64,000 nucleotides of DNA from NCBI GenBank assembly GCA_016708435.1, contig JADJFV010000035.1, positions 257,774-321,773 on the forward strand, given 5' to 3'. Each line of letters starts with the position of its first letter. The first letter of the stretch is position 1. Source of the DNA: Leptospiraceae bacterium. GTDB taxonomy: Bacteria > Spirochaetota > Leptospiria > Leptospirales > Leptospiraceae. The position numbers were made by a program, and so were the translations under genes. The notes under the pieces are model-generated. The model saw only the letters and a list, made by a program, of their open reading frames with translations. It was not told where the DNA came from and ran no database searches. This document shows positions 16,144-24,046 of the stretch, piece by piece.

Positions 16144-17685
16144 TCAACTGGTCTTTGATGTGTATTGAACAATTTTTTTATAAAGAACATCGGGCTTGAA
16201 TGGCTTTGTGATGTAATCGTTCATGCCTGAAAGCTTAACTCTTGTAATTGTTTCTTGGATAGCCGAGGCTGTGAGTGCTATGATCGGGACTGTTTTATAT
16301 TTATTGTTTGGAAGAGAGCGAATTAAACGCGTTGCTTCATAACCATCGATAATCGGCATTTGTAAATCCATCAAAATGATTGTATACTCTTTTTTATCTG
16401 CCATTTCCACTGCGATCTTACCGTTATCCGCGATATCTACAGAAATATTCCAAATATTTAAAAATTCTTCTACCACCATTTGATTTAACTTATAATCTTC
16501 TACTAGTAATAGTTTCACATGAGAAAGAGAAGGTTCTATTTCTTTCTTCTCTTTCTCAATGCTCGAAAATTCTTCAACGGGTAAGTCAAAGTCAAGACCA
16601 AAATAAAAATTAGTTCCAATGTCTGGCTGGCTTTCGACAAAAATTTTACTGCCTTGCAATTCTAATAGGTTTTTTGTAATGGAGAGTCTTAATCCAATTT
16701 CTACATCTGTGTTTTGAATTTTCGACTTTGGATCCGTAAAATCGTCAAAGATGAAATCCAATTCATGGGAAGGAATTCCAATACCAGTATCTACAACCGA
16801 AAAATCTATTTTTACACTAGATTTAGACGAAGAGTTCAATTTCAAGAACAAATGAACGCCTCCGCTTGAAGTAAATTTTATTGCATTGAGAATAAGGTTA
16901 TTAAGAATTTGATACAAACGAACAGGGTCACCTATAACTTTCTTTGGCAAGCGCTCATCTACCTCAACTACGAATTCCAAGGGCTTATCTCCTCGCATTA
17001 GAGCAAAAGAATCACGCATACTATTGACTAGCAGTGAAAGGTTAAACTCCTTCTTTTCAAATTCAATCGAACTGGTTTCAATCTTTGTATAGTCAAGGAT
17101 GTCATTGATTATAACTAATAGATTTTCTGTTGAGAATTTAAGAATCTCCAAATTGGAAGTCTGTTCTTGTTTAGGCTTGTTTCTGAGTAAGAGATTGGTT
17201 GCTGCAAGAATGGAATTCATCGGGGTTCTGATTTGATGACTCATATAGGCAAGCAAATCACTCTTAGCCTTTGTAAGCTTTTCTACATTTTCTTTTACTT
17301 GTATATATTCTTCCGTTTTATTTTGTATTTCGAGTTCTAAGTTTCTCGCAAGTTCAATCGCTTTGTTCTTTGCTTGTAGTATTTCTGCATTTGTCTCGTG
17401 AATTGATTCAATGTAACGGATGGAAAAATTTGCAAAATAGAATGTAATGATTAGAGTAGAAATCAATGTAATAATAAACACTTTCGAGGCAGAATTGATA
17501 CCTATTTCTTTCGCATCAGAAATATCTTTTTTAGATAATTCAGTTTTAATTATTTGATTTGCGTGGATTTTTTCTAAGTGAATATTGATAGAACTCTCAT
17601 AAAAGAAAAATCCAAGTAGAGAAGAAATAAAGAGGGATAATAGCGTTATACCCAAGAAAAGCTTTATACGAATTGTTTTTTTCAT
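16144..17685 (-). CDS. Hybrid histidine kinase with C-terminal receiver
   Basis: A 513-residue inner-membrane kinase. Two membrane segments (about residues 8-28 and 67-87) bracket a very short periplasmic loop, followed by a coiled coil. HisKA holds the acceptor in MSHQIRTPMNS, the HATPase domain has NLILNAIKFT and DTGIGIP, and the G2 region is degenerate (VEIGLRLSITK). The receiver at about 390-508 is intact: VEDYKLN, LMDLQMPIIDGYEA and YITKPF. With so little external domain it probably senses membrane or internal signals. No response regulator is beside it. Confidence 0.88.
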   Translation of the reverse strand: MKKTIRIKLFLGITLLSLFISSLLGFFFYESSINIHLEKIHANQIIKTELSKKDISDAKEIGINSASKVFIITLISTLIITFYFANFSIRYIESIHETNAEILQAKNKAIELARNLELEIQNKTEEYIQVKENVEKLTKAKSDLLAYMSHQIRTPMNSILAATNLLLRNKPKQEQTSNLEILKFSTENLLVIINDILDYTKIETSSIEFEKKEFNLSLLVNSMRDSFALMRGDKPLEFVVEVDERLPKKVIGDPVRLYQILNNLILNAIKFTSSGGVHLFLKLNSSSKSSVKIDFSVVDTGIGIPSHELDFIFDDFTDPKSKIQNTDVEIGLRLSITKNLLELQGSKIFVESQPDIGTNFYFGLDFDLPVEEFSSIEKEKKEIEPSLSHVKLLLVEDYKLNQMVVEEFLNIWNISVDIADNGKIAVEMADKKEYTIILMDLQMPIIDGYEATRLIRSLPNNKYKTVPIIALTASAIQETITRVKLSGMNDYITKPFKPDVLYKKIVQYTSKTS

Positions 17686-17699
17686 ACGGGTAACATCAA

Positions 17700-18209
17700 T
17701 TAACTAAATACTTTTTTGTATTTATCCACTTTGGCTTTGACTACATAGGCACAATAAGAGTTGTAAGGATTATTGCGGAAGTAATTTTGATGATAGTCTT
17801 CTGCCGGATAAAAAATTTCAAGAGGGACAATTTCTGTAACGATGGGATTCGCCCAATTAGCCGCATTTGTAGAAATGGATGCTTCGGCGATTTTTTTTTG
17901 TGACTCATCCTGGAAGAGAATGATGGAGCGATACTGTGTGCCTGCGTCATTGCCCTGACGATTGAGGGTAGTAGGGTCGTGGACTGTCCAGAAAATATCA
18001 AAGATCTTTTCGAGTGAAATAATACTTGGCTCAAATTCAATCTGCACCACTTCCGCATGACCTGTTGTTTCATTGCAGACTTCTTTGTAAGTGGGATTTT
18101 TTGTATGACCACCCGCATAACCGGACGTAACCGCTTTTACTCCTTCTACTAATTGATATACTGCCTCTAAACACCAAAAGCATCCACCGCCAATCGTTAT
18201 TGAGTTCAT
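17700..18209 (-). CDS. msrA: Peptide methionine-S-sulfoxide reductase
   Basis: A 169-residue MsrA that reduces methionine-S-sulfoxide in proteins. The catalytic motif GGCFWCLEAVY sits at residues 8-18, and GYAGGHTKNPTYKEVCNETTGHAEVVQ and FWTVHDPTTLNRQGNDAGTQYRS are family hallmarks that shape the substrate pocket. EDYHQNYF near residue 135 is also conserved. It lacks an MsrB domain. It is a cytoplasmic, thioredoxin-dependent repair enzyme and sits just downstream of a kinase gene on the opposite reading order of no obvious operon. Confidence 0.96.
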   Translation of the reverse strand: MNSITIGGGCFWCLEAVYQLVEGVKAVTSGYAGGHTKNPTYKEVCNETTGHAEVVQIEFEPSIISLEKIFDIFWTVHDPTTLNRQGNDAGTQYRSIILFQDESQKKIAEASISTNAANWANPIVTEIVPLEIFYPAEDYHQNYFRNNPYNSYCAYVVKAKVDKYKKVFS

Positions 18210-18286
18210 ATTTATTCCACCTGTTACTTACATACCTGACTTACTGTTTATGTGCAAGATTTTTTCATAAGATTCCAATTAGTTTT

Positions 18287-19411
18287 TTAAGGAGTTGTGT
18301 TTCTGAAATCGTCGTAGATAAATACAGAGTATATATTCATTAACTCAGAATCACTTTTTTTTTCATCTCGATCTAGGAGTATTGACCTAAATTTTTCATA
18401 ATCCTGTGTTAGATTGTTCGCTTTTGTAAAGTATAAAATTGCAATTAAAAATTCTCGATTGTTGTTAAAGTTAACTCTCAGAGAATTCCATTCAGCTAAA
18501 TCTGGCTTGTCTTTTGTTTGAAAAATTTCTAATAGAGAAAGACAGGCTCGCACATCATTGGAAAGATTCAAATTTGCATAGCATTCTTTTAAGAATAAAA
18601 TTGTTTCTGTGTCCAGGGCAAAACCATCTTTAGCAAGGGAAAGATAAAAGACCCGTCTGAATAAGTTCAATGCCTGCCAATACAATTTCTTTTCTTTGTA
18701 AAAATAGGCAAGACGTAGCGAATACTTTTGGTTATCCGATAGCAGAACCGCTGTGTCGATGAGAGCGGATTCCATGTCCTTTCCTTTGCTGTCAAAATTT
18801 CTTTCTGAGATTTGTAAATCATTGTGTAATTCTTCTTCCAATGGAAAATAGGGTAGATATTTCTTAGATTCTTCTTTTGCTTCTTTAAATTTCTTTTTAG
18901 AAATAAGGTTTTTTATATTTTCAAAAATCTTTTTCTTATCGTCGCCATAGGTATTCTGTGTTTGAATTTTCTTTAGCGCAAAACGAACGTATTCCTCGTT
19001 GCCCAATCTTTTCGCAAGAATCAATGCTCTGTATCGCATGGAAATATCTTTTTCATTTTGACTTAAATAGAGTCTTATATAATCAAAGGATTTTACTGGT
19101 CTACGGATTTTAAAGTTTAATTCATATAATTTTTTGAACACTTCGCTCTGTGCGGGATTTAATGCAATGCTGAACGTATAATGCTCAATAGCCGCATCTT
19201 CCTCTCCTAAAGCTTCATGAGTCTCGGCACGGATAGAGTAGTAGCGCCAATCTCTTTCTTCCTGTTTTGTAAAAATTAAATCTAGTTTTTGAATTGCGCG
19301 CTGGTAATTTTTTTCGGTAAAGGCAGCGTATGCGCGTGCAAGTGTTTCTTCATAAAAATCGTCAGCCAGGACTGGTAAAATAAATAGAAGAAATAAAAGT
19401 ATAAATTGCAT
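18287..19411 (-). CDS. Exported TPR-repeat protein
   Basis: A 374-residue protein with a signal peptide (MQFILLFLLFILPVLA) followed by tetratricopeptide helices: AYAAFTEKNYQRAIQKLDLI and YYSIRAETHEALGEEDAAIEHYTF are the two clearest units at residues 28-90, with weaker units after. It probably scaffolds other envelope proteins. No catalytic domain is visible. It is monocistronic. Confidence 0.75.
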   Translation of the reverse strand: MQFILLFLLFILPVLADDFYEETLARAYAAFTEKNYQRAIQKLDLIFTKQEERDWRYYSIRAETHEALGEEDAAIEHYTFSIALNPAQSEVFKKLYELNFKIRRPVKSFDYIRLYLSQNEKDISMRYRALILAKRLGNEEYVRFALKKIQTQNTYGDDKKKIFENIKNLISKKKFKEAKEESKKYLPYFPLEEELHNDLQISERNFDSKGKDMESALIDTAVLLSDNQKYSLRLAYFYKEKKLYWQALNLFRRVFYLSLAKDGFALDTETILFLKECYANLNLSNDVRACLSLLEIFQTKDKPDLAEWNSLRVNFNNNREFLIAILYFTKANNLTQDYEKFRSILLDRDEKKSDSELMNIYSVFIYDDFRNTTP

Positions 19412-19563
19412 AGTAAAAGTATCGGCTTTTTCTTTTTTTAAACAACCCCACTTAAGCTAATGTTTTTTGCTCAACTGCGTAAATATTGTAAGAAAAACTG
19501 AACAAATTATTTTTTTTAAACCTAGTAATTTAGAAGCCCAAAGTTGGGAAGTGAGGATACAAA

Positions 19564-20016
19564 ATGCCAGGCACTAAAACAAAAGAAAAAAAGCGAAAAG
19601 CAAAGAGCAAATCTGCATGGTTTGAGTTAGTCGAGAGAAAAGAGGATTTTAAACACATCGTTCATATTCTAAATCGGTATTATGATTTGCATTCACCGGT
19701 TAATCATCCTTCGCCGGCACATTTATTTCGACAGGATATCGTGAGTTGTGATTTGGAAAAACTGCATATCTATCTTAAAAAATTTGGAAGCTTTGAATTC
19801 TTAGTCGTAGTCGAGATTGGTTCTGAAGAAAGTAAACGAATGGATTCCTGGATTCACATCGATGGAATTGCGCAGGAAAGAATTTTTATGAAAGAGAAAG
19901 GAAAATTAGAACACCCCGTTTTTAAAATTACAAGTCTAGATGATTTATTTCAATCGCACACAAAAGAAGTAGAAAAAGGATTTCGACCAGCAGCAGAGGA
20001 TGCATTAATATTATGA
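19564..20016 (+). CDS. Conserved hypothetical protein
   Basis: A 150-residue soluble protein with a strongly basic head (TKTKEKKRKAKSKSAW) and an alpha/beta body (YLKKFGSFEFLVVVEIG, DSWIHIDGIAQERIF). I do not recognise the family. Its last bases overlap the longer version of the vapB reading frame, but the promoter of vapB lies just beyond its stop at 20014-20016. Confidence 0.6.
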   Translation: MPGTKTKEKKRKAKSKSAWFELVERKEDFKHIVHILNRYYDLHSPVNHPSPAHLFRQDIVSCDLEKLHIYLKKFGSFEFLVVVEIGSEESKRMDSWIHIDGIAQERIFMKEKGKLEHPVFKITSLDDLFQSHTKEVEKGFRPAAEDALIL

Positions 20017-20037
20017 TTAAAACTCCACAAATTATGT

Positions 20038-20066
20038 TTGACAAATACGATACCATATCGTATTTT
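20038..20066 (+). promoter_or_regulatory. vapBC promoter with overlapping palindromic operator
   Basis: TTGACA at 20038-20043, a 17-base spacer and TATTTT at 20061-20066 form a good sigma-70 promoter. A perfect inverted repeat, AAATACGATA (20043-20052), CCA, TATCGTATTT (20056-20065), fills the spacer and covers both hexamers. This is the expected place for autorepression by the VapBC complex. The predicted transcript starts at about 20073, on the ATG of vapB, so the message would be leaderless. Confidence 0.7.
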
Positions 20067-20072
20067 AATAGA

Positions 20073-20288
20073 ATGAAAGTAACCGCACTCATTCCTGATA
20101 CTATTATTGATGAAGTAAAAAAGTATTCGAATGGCAAGAATATTACAGACTCCCTTATGATTGCACTCGAAGATTGGATTGCTTTGCAGAAGTTGAAAAA
20201 ATTAAACTCTCTTGTCCTAGAGACTCCTCTTACCTTTGAGCGAAATTTTTCAGCAGAGAAAGTAAGAAAGCTAAACCAAAAAAGATAA
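20073..20288 (+). CDS. vapB: VapB-type antitoxin
   Basis: A 71-residue antitoxin. The N-terminus MKVTALIPDTIIDEVKKYS and the helix NITDSLMIALEDWI form a ribbon-helix-helix-like DNA-binding unit, and the C-terminal tail (TFERNFSAEKVRKL) should wrap the toxin. A longer frame from 20013 exists, but the promoter hexamers lie inside it, so the start at 20073 is preferred. vapC starts directly after its TAA. It should repress its own promoter through the palindrome at 20043-20065. Confidence 0.8.
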   Translation: MKVTALIPDTIIDEVKKYSNGKNITDSLMIALEDWIALQKLKKLNSLVLETPLTFERNFSAEKVRKLNQKR

Positions 20289-20672
20289 ATGGTGGTTCTT
20301 GACACAAGTATTTGGATTGAGTTTTTTAAAGCCAGAGATCCTTATTATAAAGTTGTAAAAAAGTTAATTGAAGAAAGAGAAGTTATCGCACTAGAAATAG
20401 TCTTCTCAGAATTAGCGCAAGGCTGTAAAAATGAAAGAGAGCAAAAAATAATAAGTGAGTATTGGAAGAATTTAACAAAATACTCCGAAGACAATCTTTT
20501 ATTCAATGCGGCTAATTTATCTTATTCGAAGAAGCTAATCAGCAAAGGTGTTGGACTGATTGATTCAGTAGTTATTTACGCTGCTTACAAATTAGAATGC
20601 AAGATATGGACATTGGATAAAAAAATTCTTTCTGTAATTGATAAGAAGAAGAATCATTTTATTCTTAAGTGA
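20289..20672 (+). CDS. vapC: VapC-type PIN-domain toxin
   Basis: A 127-residue PIN ribonuclease. The acidic site is present: Asp in VVLDTSIWIEFF (residue 5), Glu in IVFSELAQG (about 41), Asp in GVGLIDSVVIYAA (about 92) and a further Asp in IWTLDKK. It should cut tRNA or other RNA when VapB is lost. It is coupled to vapB with a zero-base junction (TAAATG). A long hairpin element follows at 20712. Confidence 0.88.
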   Translation: MVVLDTSIWIEFFKARDPYYKVVKKLIEEREVIALEIVFSELAQGCKNEREQKIISEYWKNLTKYSEDNLLFNAANLSYSKKLISKGVGLIDSVVIYAAYKLECKIWTLDKKILSVIDKKKNHFILK

Positions 20673-20711
20673 GTTCTACAATTAAGAATTCAAAATTTTG
20701 AATTCTTAATT

Positions 20712-20825
20712 TGAGTTGTTGAAAAATTAGAAAAACGGTGTCATGGTGAGGCTCTAGAATCCATGACTTTATTGAGTAAAGTCGCCCTTCGAGAGCCTCA
20801 GGGTGACAATTTTTCAACAACTCAA
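20712..20825. repeat. 114-base imperfect palindrome (MITE/REP-like)
   Basis: Outer arms of 18 bases are perfect: TTGAGTTGTTGAAAAATT at 20712-20729 and its complement at 20808-20825. Inner arms continue as a near match (GTCATGGTGAGGCTCT against AGAGCCTCAGGGTGAC). It lies between the convergent vapC and lysC genes and could work as a bidirectional terminator, though the form is that of a dispersed repeat. Confidence 0.7.
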
Positions 20826-20839
20826 TTATTCATTTTAAT

Positions 20840-22051
20840 TTAAATCTCGAATGCTTTGTGAATTTCTTGTAGTGCTTTTTTTGCATCTGCTTCTGTGATT
20901 ACACAAGAAATTTTGATTTCAGAAGTTGAGATCATTTCGATGTTGATGTTGTTTGCAGCGAGCGCCTTAAACATAGTAGCCGCTACACCGACGTGAGATT
21001 TCATTCCAACACCGACTGCCGATACGATTGCTATCTTATCGTCGATGTCTACTTTTCCTGTTCCATGGTGTTGAGCAAATTTTTCTAGTATTGGTGTTGC
21101 ATCCTTTAAAGATTTGCGCGAGATTGTAAATGAAATTGTATTTTTTCCATTGGCAGGCGAAGACTGAACGATTACGTCTACTATAATATCTGCGGAAGAT
21201 AAATTTCCAAATAACTCAGCCGCCATACCGGGCTTATCCGGAACATCGGGAATGGTTACTCTTGCTTCTTCACTCTTGATTGTGACTCCACTTACTCTTA
21301 CATTTTCCACTAATTTATCCTCACTTACAACTAACGTTCCGGGATTATGATTAAAACTTGATCTAACATGAATGACTACGTCATAATTTTTTGCAAACTC
21401 CACACTTCTAGAATGAAGAACACCAGCACCAAGGCTCGCGAGTTCTAACATTTCATCGTATGTAATTCTAGCATGTTTTTTTGCGCCTGCTACTTTGTTT
21501 GGGTCAGCGGAATAGACTCCATCTACGTCTGTGTAGATTTCGCATTCTTTTGCGCCGAGTGTTGCGGCTAACGCAACGGCAGACGTATCACTTCCACCAC
21601 GACCAAGAGTTGTGATATTTTCATTTCGGTCGATACCTTGGAAGCCTGCGACAATTACTACTTTGCCCAAAGCAAGTGCTTCATCGATTCGAGTGCGATC
21701 AATCATTTCTATTTTGGCGTTTGAAAAATTTCCATCTGTGATAATTTTCACTTGAGAGCCAGTAAAAGATTGAGCAGGGACGCCAACCGCTTCTAAAGCC
21801 ATTGCGAGGAGGGAAATCGAAACTTGCTCGCCCGTAGAGAGTAGCATATCCATTTCACGTTTGCTAGCATTTGGATTTACTTTCTCAGCTAAATCGACTA
21901 ATTCATCTGTAGCATGACCCATAGCAGAGACAACTACTACAACATGAGAGCCGTTTTCATGATAACCTTTGATTCGATTTGCTACGTTTTTGATTTTATC
22001 CGTAGTTCCAACCGAAGTTCCACCGTATTTTTGAACAACTAGATTTTGCAT
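20840..22051 (-). CDS. lysC: Aspartate kinase
   Basis: Aspartokinase, the first step to lysine, threonine and methionine from aspartate. The kinase domain starts VVQKYGGTSVGT and carries FTGSQVKIITDG, GFQGID and TTLGRGGSDTSAVALAA; the C-terminal 150 residues hold two ACT domains (VTIKSEEARVTIPDVPDKPG, EMISTSEIKISCVI) for feedback control by amino acids. The length fits monofunctional LysC. I prefer the Met at 22051 (MQNLVVQKYGG); five more codons exist upstream to 22066. It is monocistronic. Confidence 0.96.
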   Translation of the reverse strand: MQNLVVQKYGGTSVGTTDKIKNVANRIKGYHENGSHVVVVVSAMGHATDELVDLAEKVNPNASKREMDMLLSTGEQVSISLLAMALEAVGVPAQSFTGSQVKIITDGNFSNAKIEMIDRTRIDEALALGKVVIVAGFQGIDRNENITTLGRGGSDTSAVALAATLGAKECEIYTDVDGVYSADPNKVAGAKKHARITYDEMLELASLGAGVLHSRSVEFAKNYDVVIHVRSSFNHNPGTLVVSEDKLVENVRVSGVTIKSEEARVTIPDVPDKPGMAAELFGNLSSADIIVDVIVQSSPANGKNTISFTISRKSLKDATPILEKFAQHHGTGKVDIDDKIAIVSAVGVGMKSHVGVAATMFKALAANNINIEMISTSEIKISCVITEADAKKALQEIHKAFEI

Positions 22052-22129
22052 AAATTCTAGTTCCATATTCTTACGAGAAGGCTAAGGGTCAAACCGAAAA
22101 CTTGCTTTAGAAAAGGAAGGACTAAGAAT

Positions 22130-22210
22130 CTTAAACGCAAAAGTGGAAAGGTTTTCTCCTTTTTACTTTAAAAGAGCAAGGTAAATAATCTTTAGTCTTT
22201 TGCGTTTAAG
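22130..22210. repeat. Inverted repeat upstream of lysC
   Basis: Perfect 14-base arms CTTAAACGCAAAAG at 22130-22143 and CTTTTGCGTTTAAG at 22197-22210 face each other across 53 bases. It lies between the 3' end of the TRL-like gene and the start of lysC on the minus strand, so it could end the first transcript or form a leader structure for the second. No riboswitch fold of known type is evident. Confidence 0.5.
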
Positions 22211-22234
22211 AAAGAATTAAATAATCTAATCTAT

Positions 22235-22564
22235 TTAATCTCCGTAGACTATGATGCAAGTTTTCGAATAAACTGAGAAAAGAAAATTTTCTTGCTCAAA
22301 GTCTACTAAGCTAATTTGCGTGATGTTGCCATTGTCTGCTGCTGTTTTCACGGAATTATCTCCAATGATAAAAAAAGGAAGATACGATAATCCGACCATT
22401 AAACTACAGGTCTTCCCTACTTTTTTTCCTATTTTGTTTGGGAATACATGCATGGTTCCTTTGTTATTTCCATAAATCATAGAAAGGGGGAGTGGGGAAG
22501 TTACGCAGGCAGAGAATGTCAGAGCAAAGGAAATTAGGAAAAAGAGTCTTAACATTTTTTTCAT
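22235..22564 (-). CDS. TRL-like lipoprotein
   Basis: A 109-residue lipoprotein: MKKMLRLFFLISFALTFSAC gives a signal peptide ending at a lipobox cysteine. The mature part matches the TRL-like pattern of its neighbour (KIGKKVGKTCSLMVG, IGDNSVKTAADNGNIT, FSVYSKTCIIVYGD). A longer start at 22588 would overlap the upstream gene; the Met at 22564 leads straight into the signal peptide. Function of the family is unknown. Confidence 0.72.
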   Translation of the reverse strand: MKKMLRLFFLISFALTFSACVTSPLPLSMIYGNNKGTMHVFPNKIGKKVGKTCSLMVGLSYLPFFIIGDNSVKTAADNGNITQISLVDFEQENFLFSVYSKTCIIVYGD

Positions 22565-22577
22565 GTTCTTACCCATC

Positions 22578-22952
22578 CTATTCTCCATATACAGTAATGC
22601 AATCTTTCATATAAGGTCCGATCATTAGTGTAAATGGAGTTGCAAATACCCTTGTCTTCTCATATGTAACATGATTAACTACCTTAACATTGCCCGCTGC
22701 CTTTGCTGCAGGCAACGAAGCATCGCCAAAAGCAAATAAATAAAGCACCATACTTTGGCAAGCTGTCCCTTTCTTTGTACCAATGCTGTCTGTCACGGAT
22801 TCTGATCTTGAAGTATTTGAATAAATAAAACCACTATGGTCGTACCCATGCAATCCTTTGGTTGCACTCAAGGCATTAATAAAAGTTCCACAATTACCCG
22901 ATGCAGAAACTGCAAGGAATAAAGCCAAAGTCATCAAAATTTTTCTTAACAT
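22578..22952 (-). CDS. TRL-like exported protein
   Basis: A 124-residue exported protein with signal peptide (MLRKILMTLALFLAVSASG). The core SIGTKKGTACQSMVLYLFAFGDASLPAAKAAGNVK (shown here as its overall pattern K-G-x-A-C, GDAS, AAxxAG) and the ending DCITVYGE are typical of TRL-like proteins. It is the first gene of a tandem pair with the lipoprotein paralog just downstream. Confidence 0.75.
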   Translation of the reverse strand: MLRKILMTLALFLAVSASGNCGTFINALSATKGLHGYDHSGFIYSNTSRSESVTDSIGTKKGTACQSMVLYLFAFGDASLPAAKAAGNVKVVNHVTYEKTRVFATPFTLMIGPYMKDCITVYGE

Positions 22953-23083
22953 AATTTGTCTCCTAGTTTTTTAACAAGCTAAAGCTCAAAACAGGCCTTT
23001 ACTTATTATGCCTAATAGGATTTATTCAAGGAAAACTGTCAAACTTTTTTATAAATCTAGAACTTTAATAGGTTCTCGTTAGT

Positions 23084-23926
23084 TTACTTTTGTACCTTAG
23101 GAACACCAGATTGCAAGGTCGTTAAATTGAATACAAGACCTATCTGAACATGCGTTGTGTCCAACGTTTTCGAACTAAAATTAGTAGAGGATAGGTATTG
23201 TCTGTAATGTTCGAGTTCAAATTTAATTCCCATTTCTTCAAGAATGAAGAAATTAACTCCAGCACCAATCCCTACAATCTTACTAAGACCGGAGAAGTCA
23301 CCAGTTTTTAAAAAGTATTTATCATCATCGTATAAATTTCTATGAGAGCTACTTAAAAAAGTACCTCCTCCTGCTTTTAAATGAACATACGGATCCAAGA
23401 CTGATTTTGAAATGAAATGGTAACTGCCTGACAACATCATATTGGTTCCGCTGTACATTAAATAGCTACCTGGAACAGAATATAAAGTCTGATCCTTAGT
23501 GCGAACGTAATTCGAATTCCCGGAGGCTCCTGTATTTGAATAGTTTTGATACCTACTTTGCCCATTTCCGTGAATCGAAAACTGTAACATAGAAACACCT
23601 ACCCCAATATTATCTGTGAGAGAATATTCTAAACTTCCACTATTTGACCCACTGGGTTTATACTTAAATGGAGTTACAAAGGGTTGTGTCTTGTTTTCTA
23701 TTAAGCCTAATTGGGATTGTGTAGATAGAGTATCATTGTATGACCTATCAGTATCAATCAAGGATCCACTGGCAGTTAGCAAACCAGTTGACGCTGATAA
23801 ATAGAACTGTCCTTTCTGGAAGCCTATGACTGCCTTCTTTGGAGGTGCAGCGTTGACGCTGGGCTGGGTATCCTGTGCAAAAGTCATGGTGGAAAAAAAT
23901 GCTAATATTAGTATTAAGTAAGTCAT
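23084..23926 (-). CDS. Outer-membrane beta-barrel protein
   Basis: A 280-residue protein with a signal peptide (MTYLILILAFFSTMTFA), a short proline-rich linker and then alternating amphipathic strands with aromatic girdles: GQFYLSASTGLLTASG, NIGVGVSMLQFSIHGN, YLMYSGTNMMLSGSYHF, DPYVHLKAGGGTF, GIGAGVNFFILEEMGIKFELEHYRQY and the ending HVQIGLVFNL. This is the layout of small eight-stranded OmpW/OmpX-like barrels. Ligand unknown. It is monocistronic. Confidence 0.72.
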   Translation of the reverse strand: MTYLILILAFFSTMTFAQDTQPSVNAAPPKKAVIGFQKGQFYLSASTGLLTASGSLIDTDRSYNDTLSTQSQLGLIENKTQPFVTPFKYKPSGSNSGSLEYSLTDNIGVGVSMLQFSIHGNGQSRYQNYSNTGASGNSNYVRTKDQTLYSVPGSYLMYSGTNMMLSGSYHFISKSVLDPYVHLKAGGGTFLSSSHRNLYDDDKYFLKTGDFSGLSKIVGIGAGVNFFILEEMGIKFELEHYRQYLSSTNFSSKTLDTTHVQIGLVFNLTTLQSGVPKVQK

Positions 23927-24046
23927 AGGGAAACACTAGGTTGACATGGTTTTTTTGTCAAGGAATAAACGATTAAACAAGATATACCTTAAAAAGAAAG
24001 CAAGGGCGATTTTATAAAACCTAGCGATGTAAGGAATACAAAGAAT

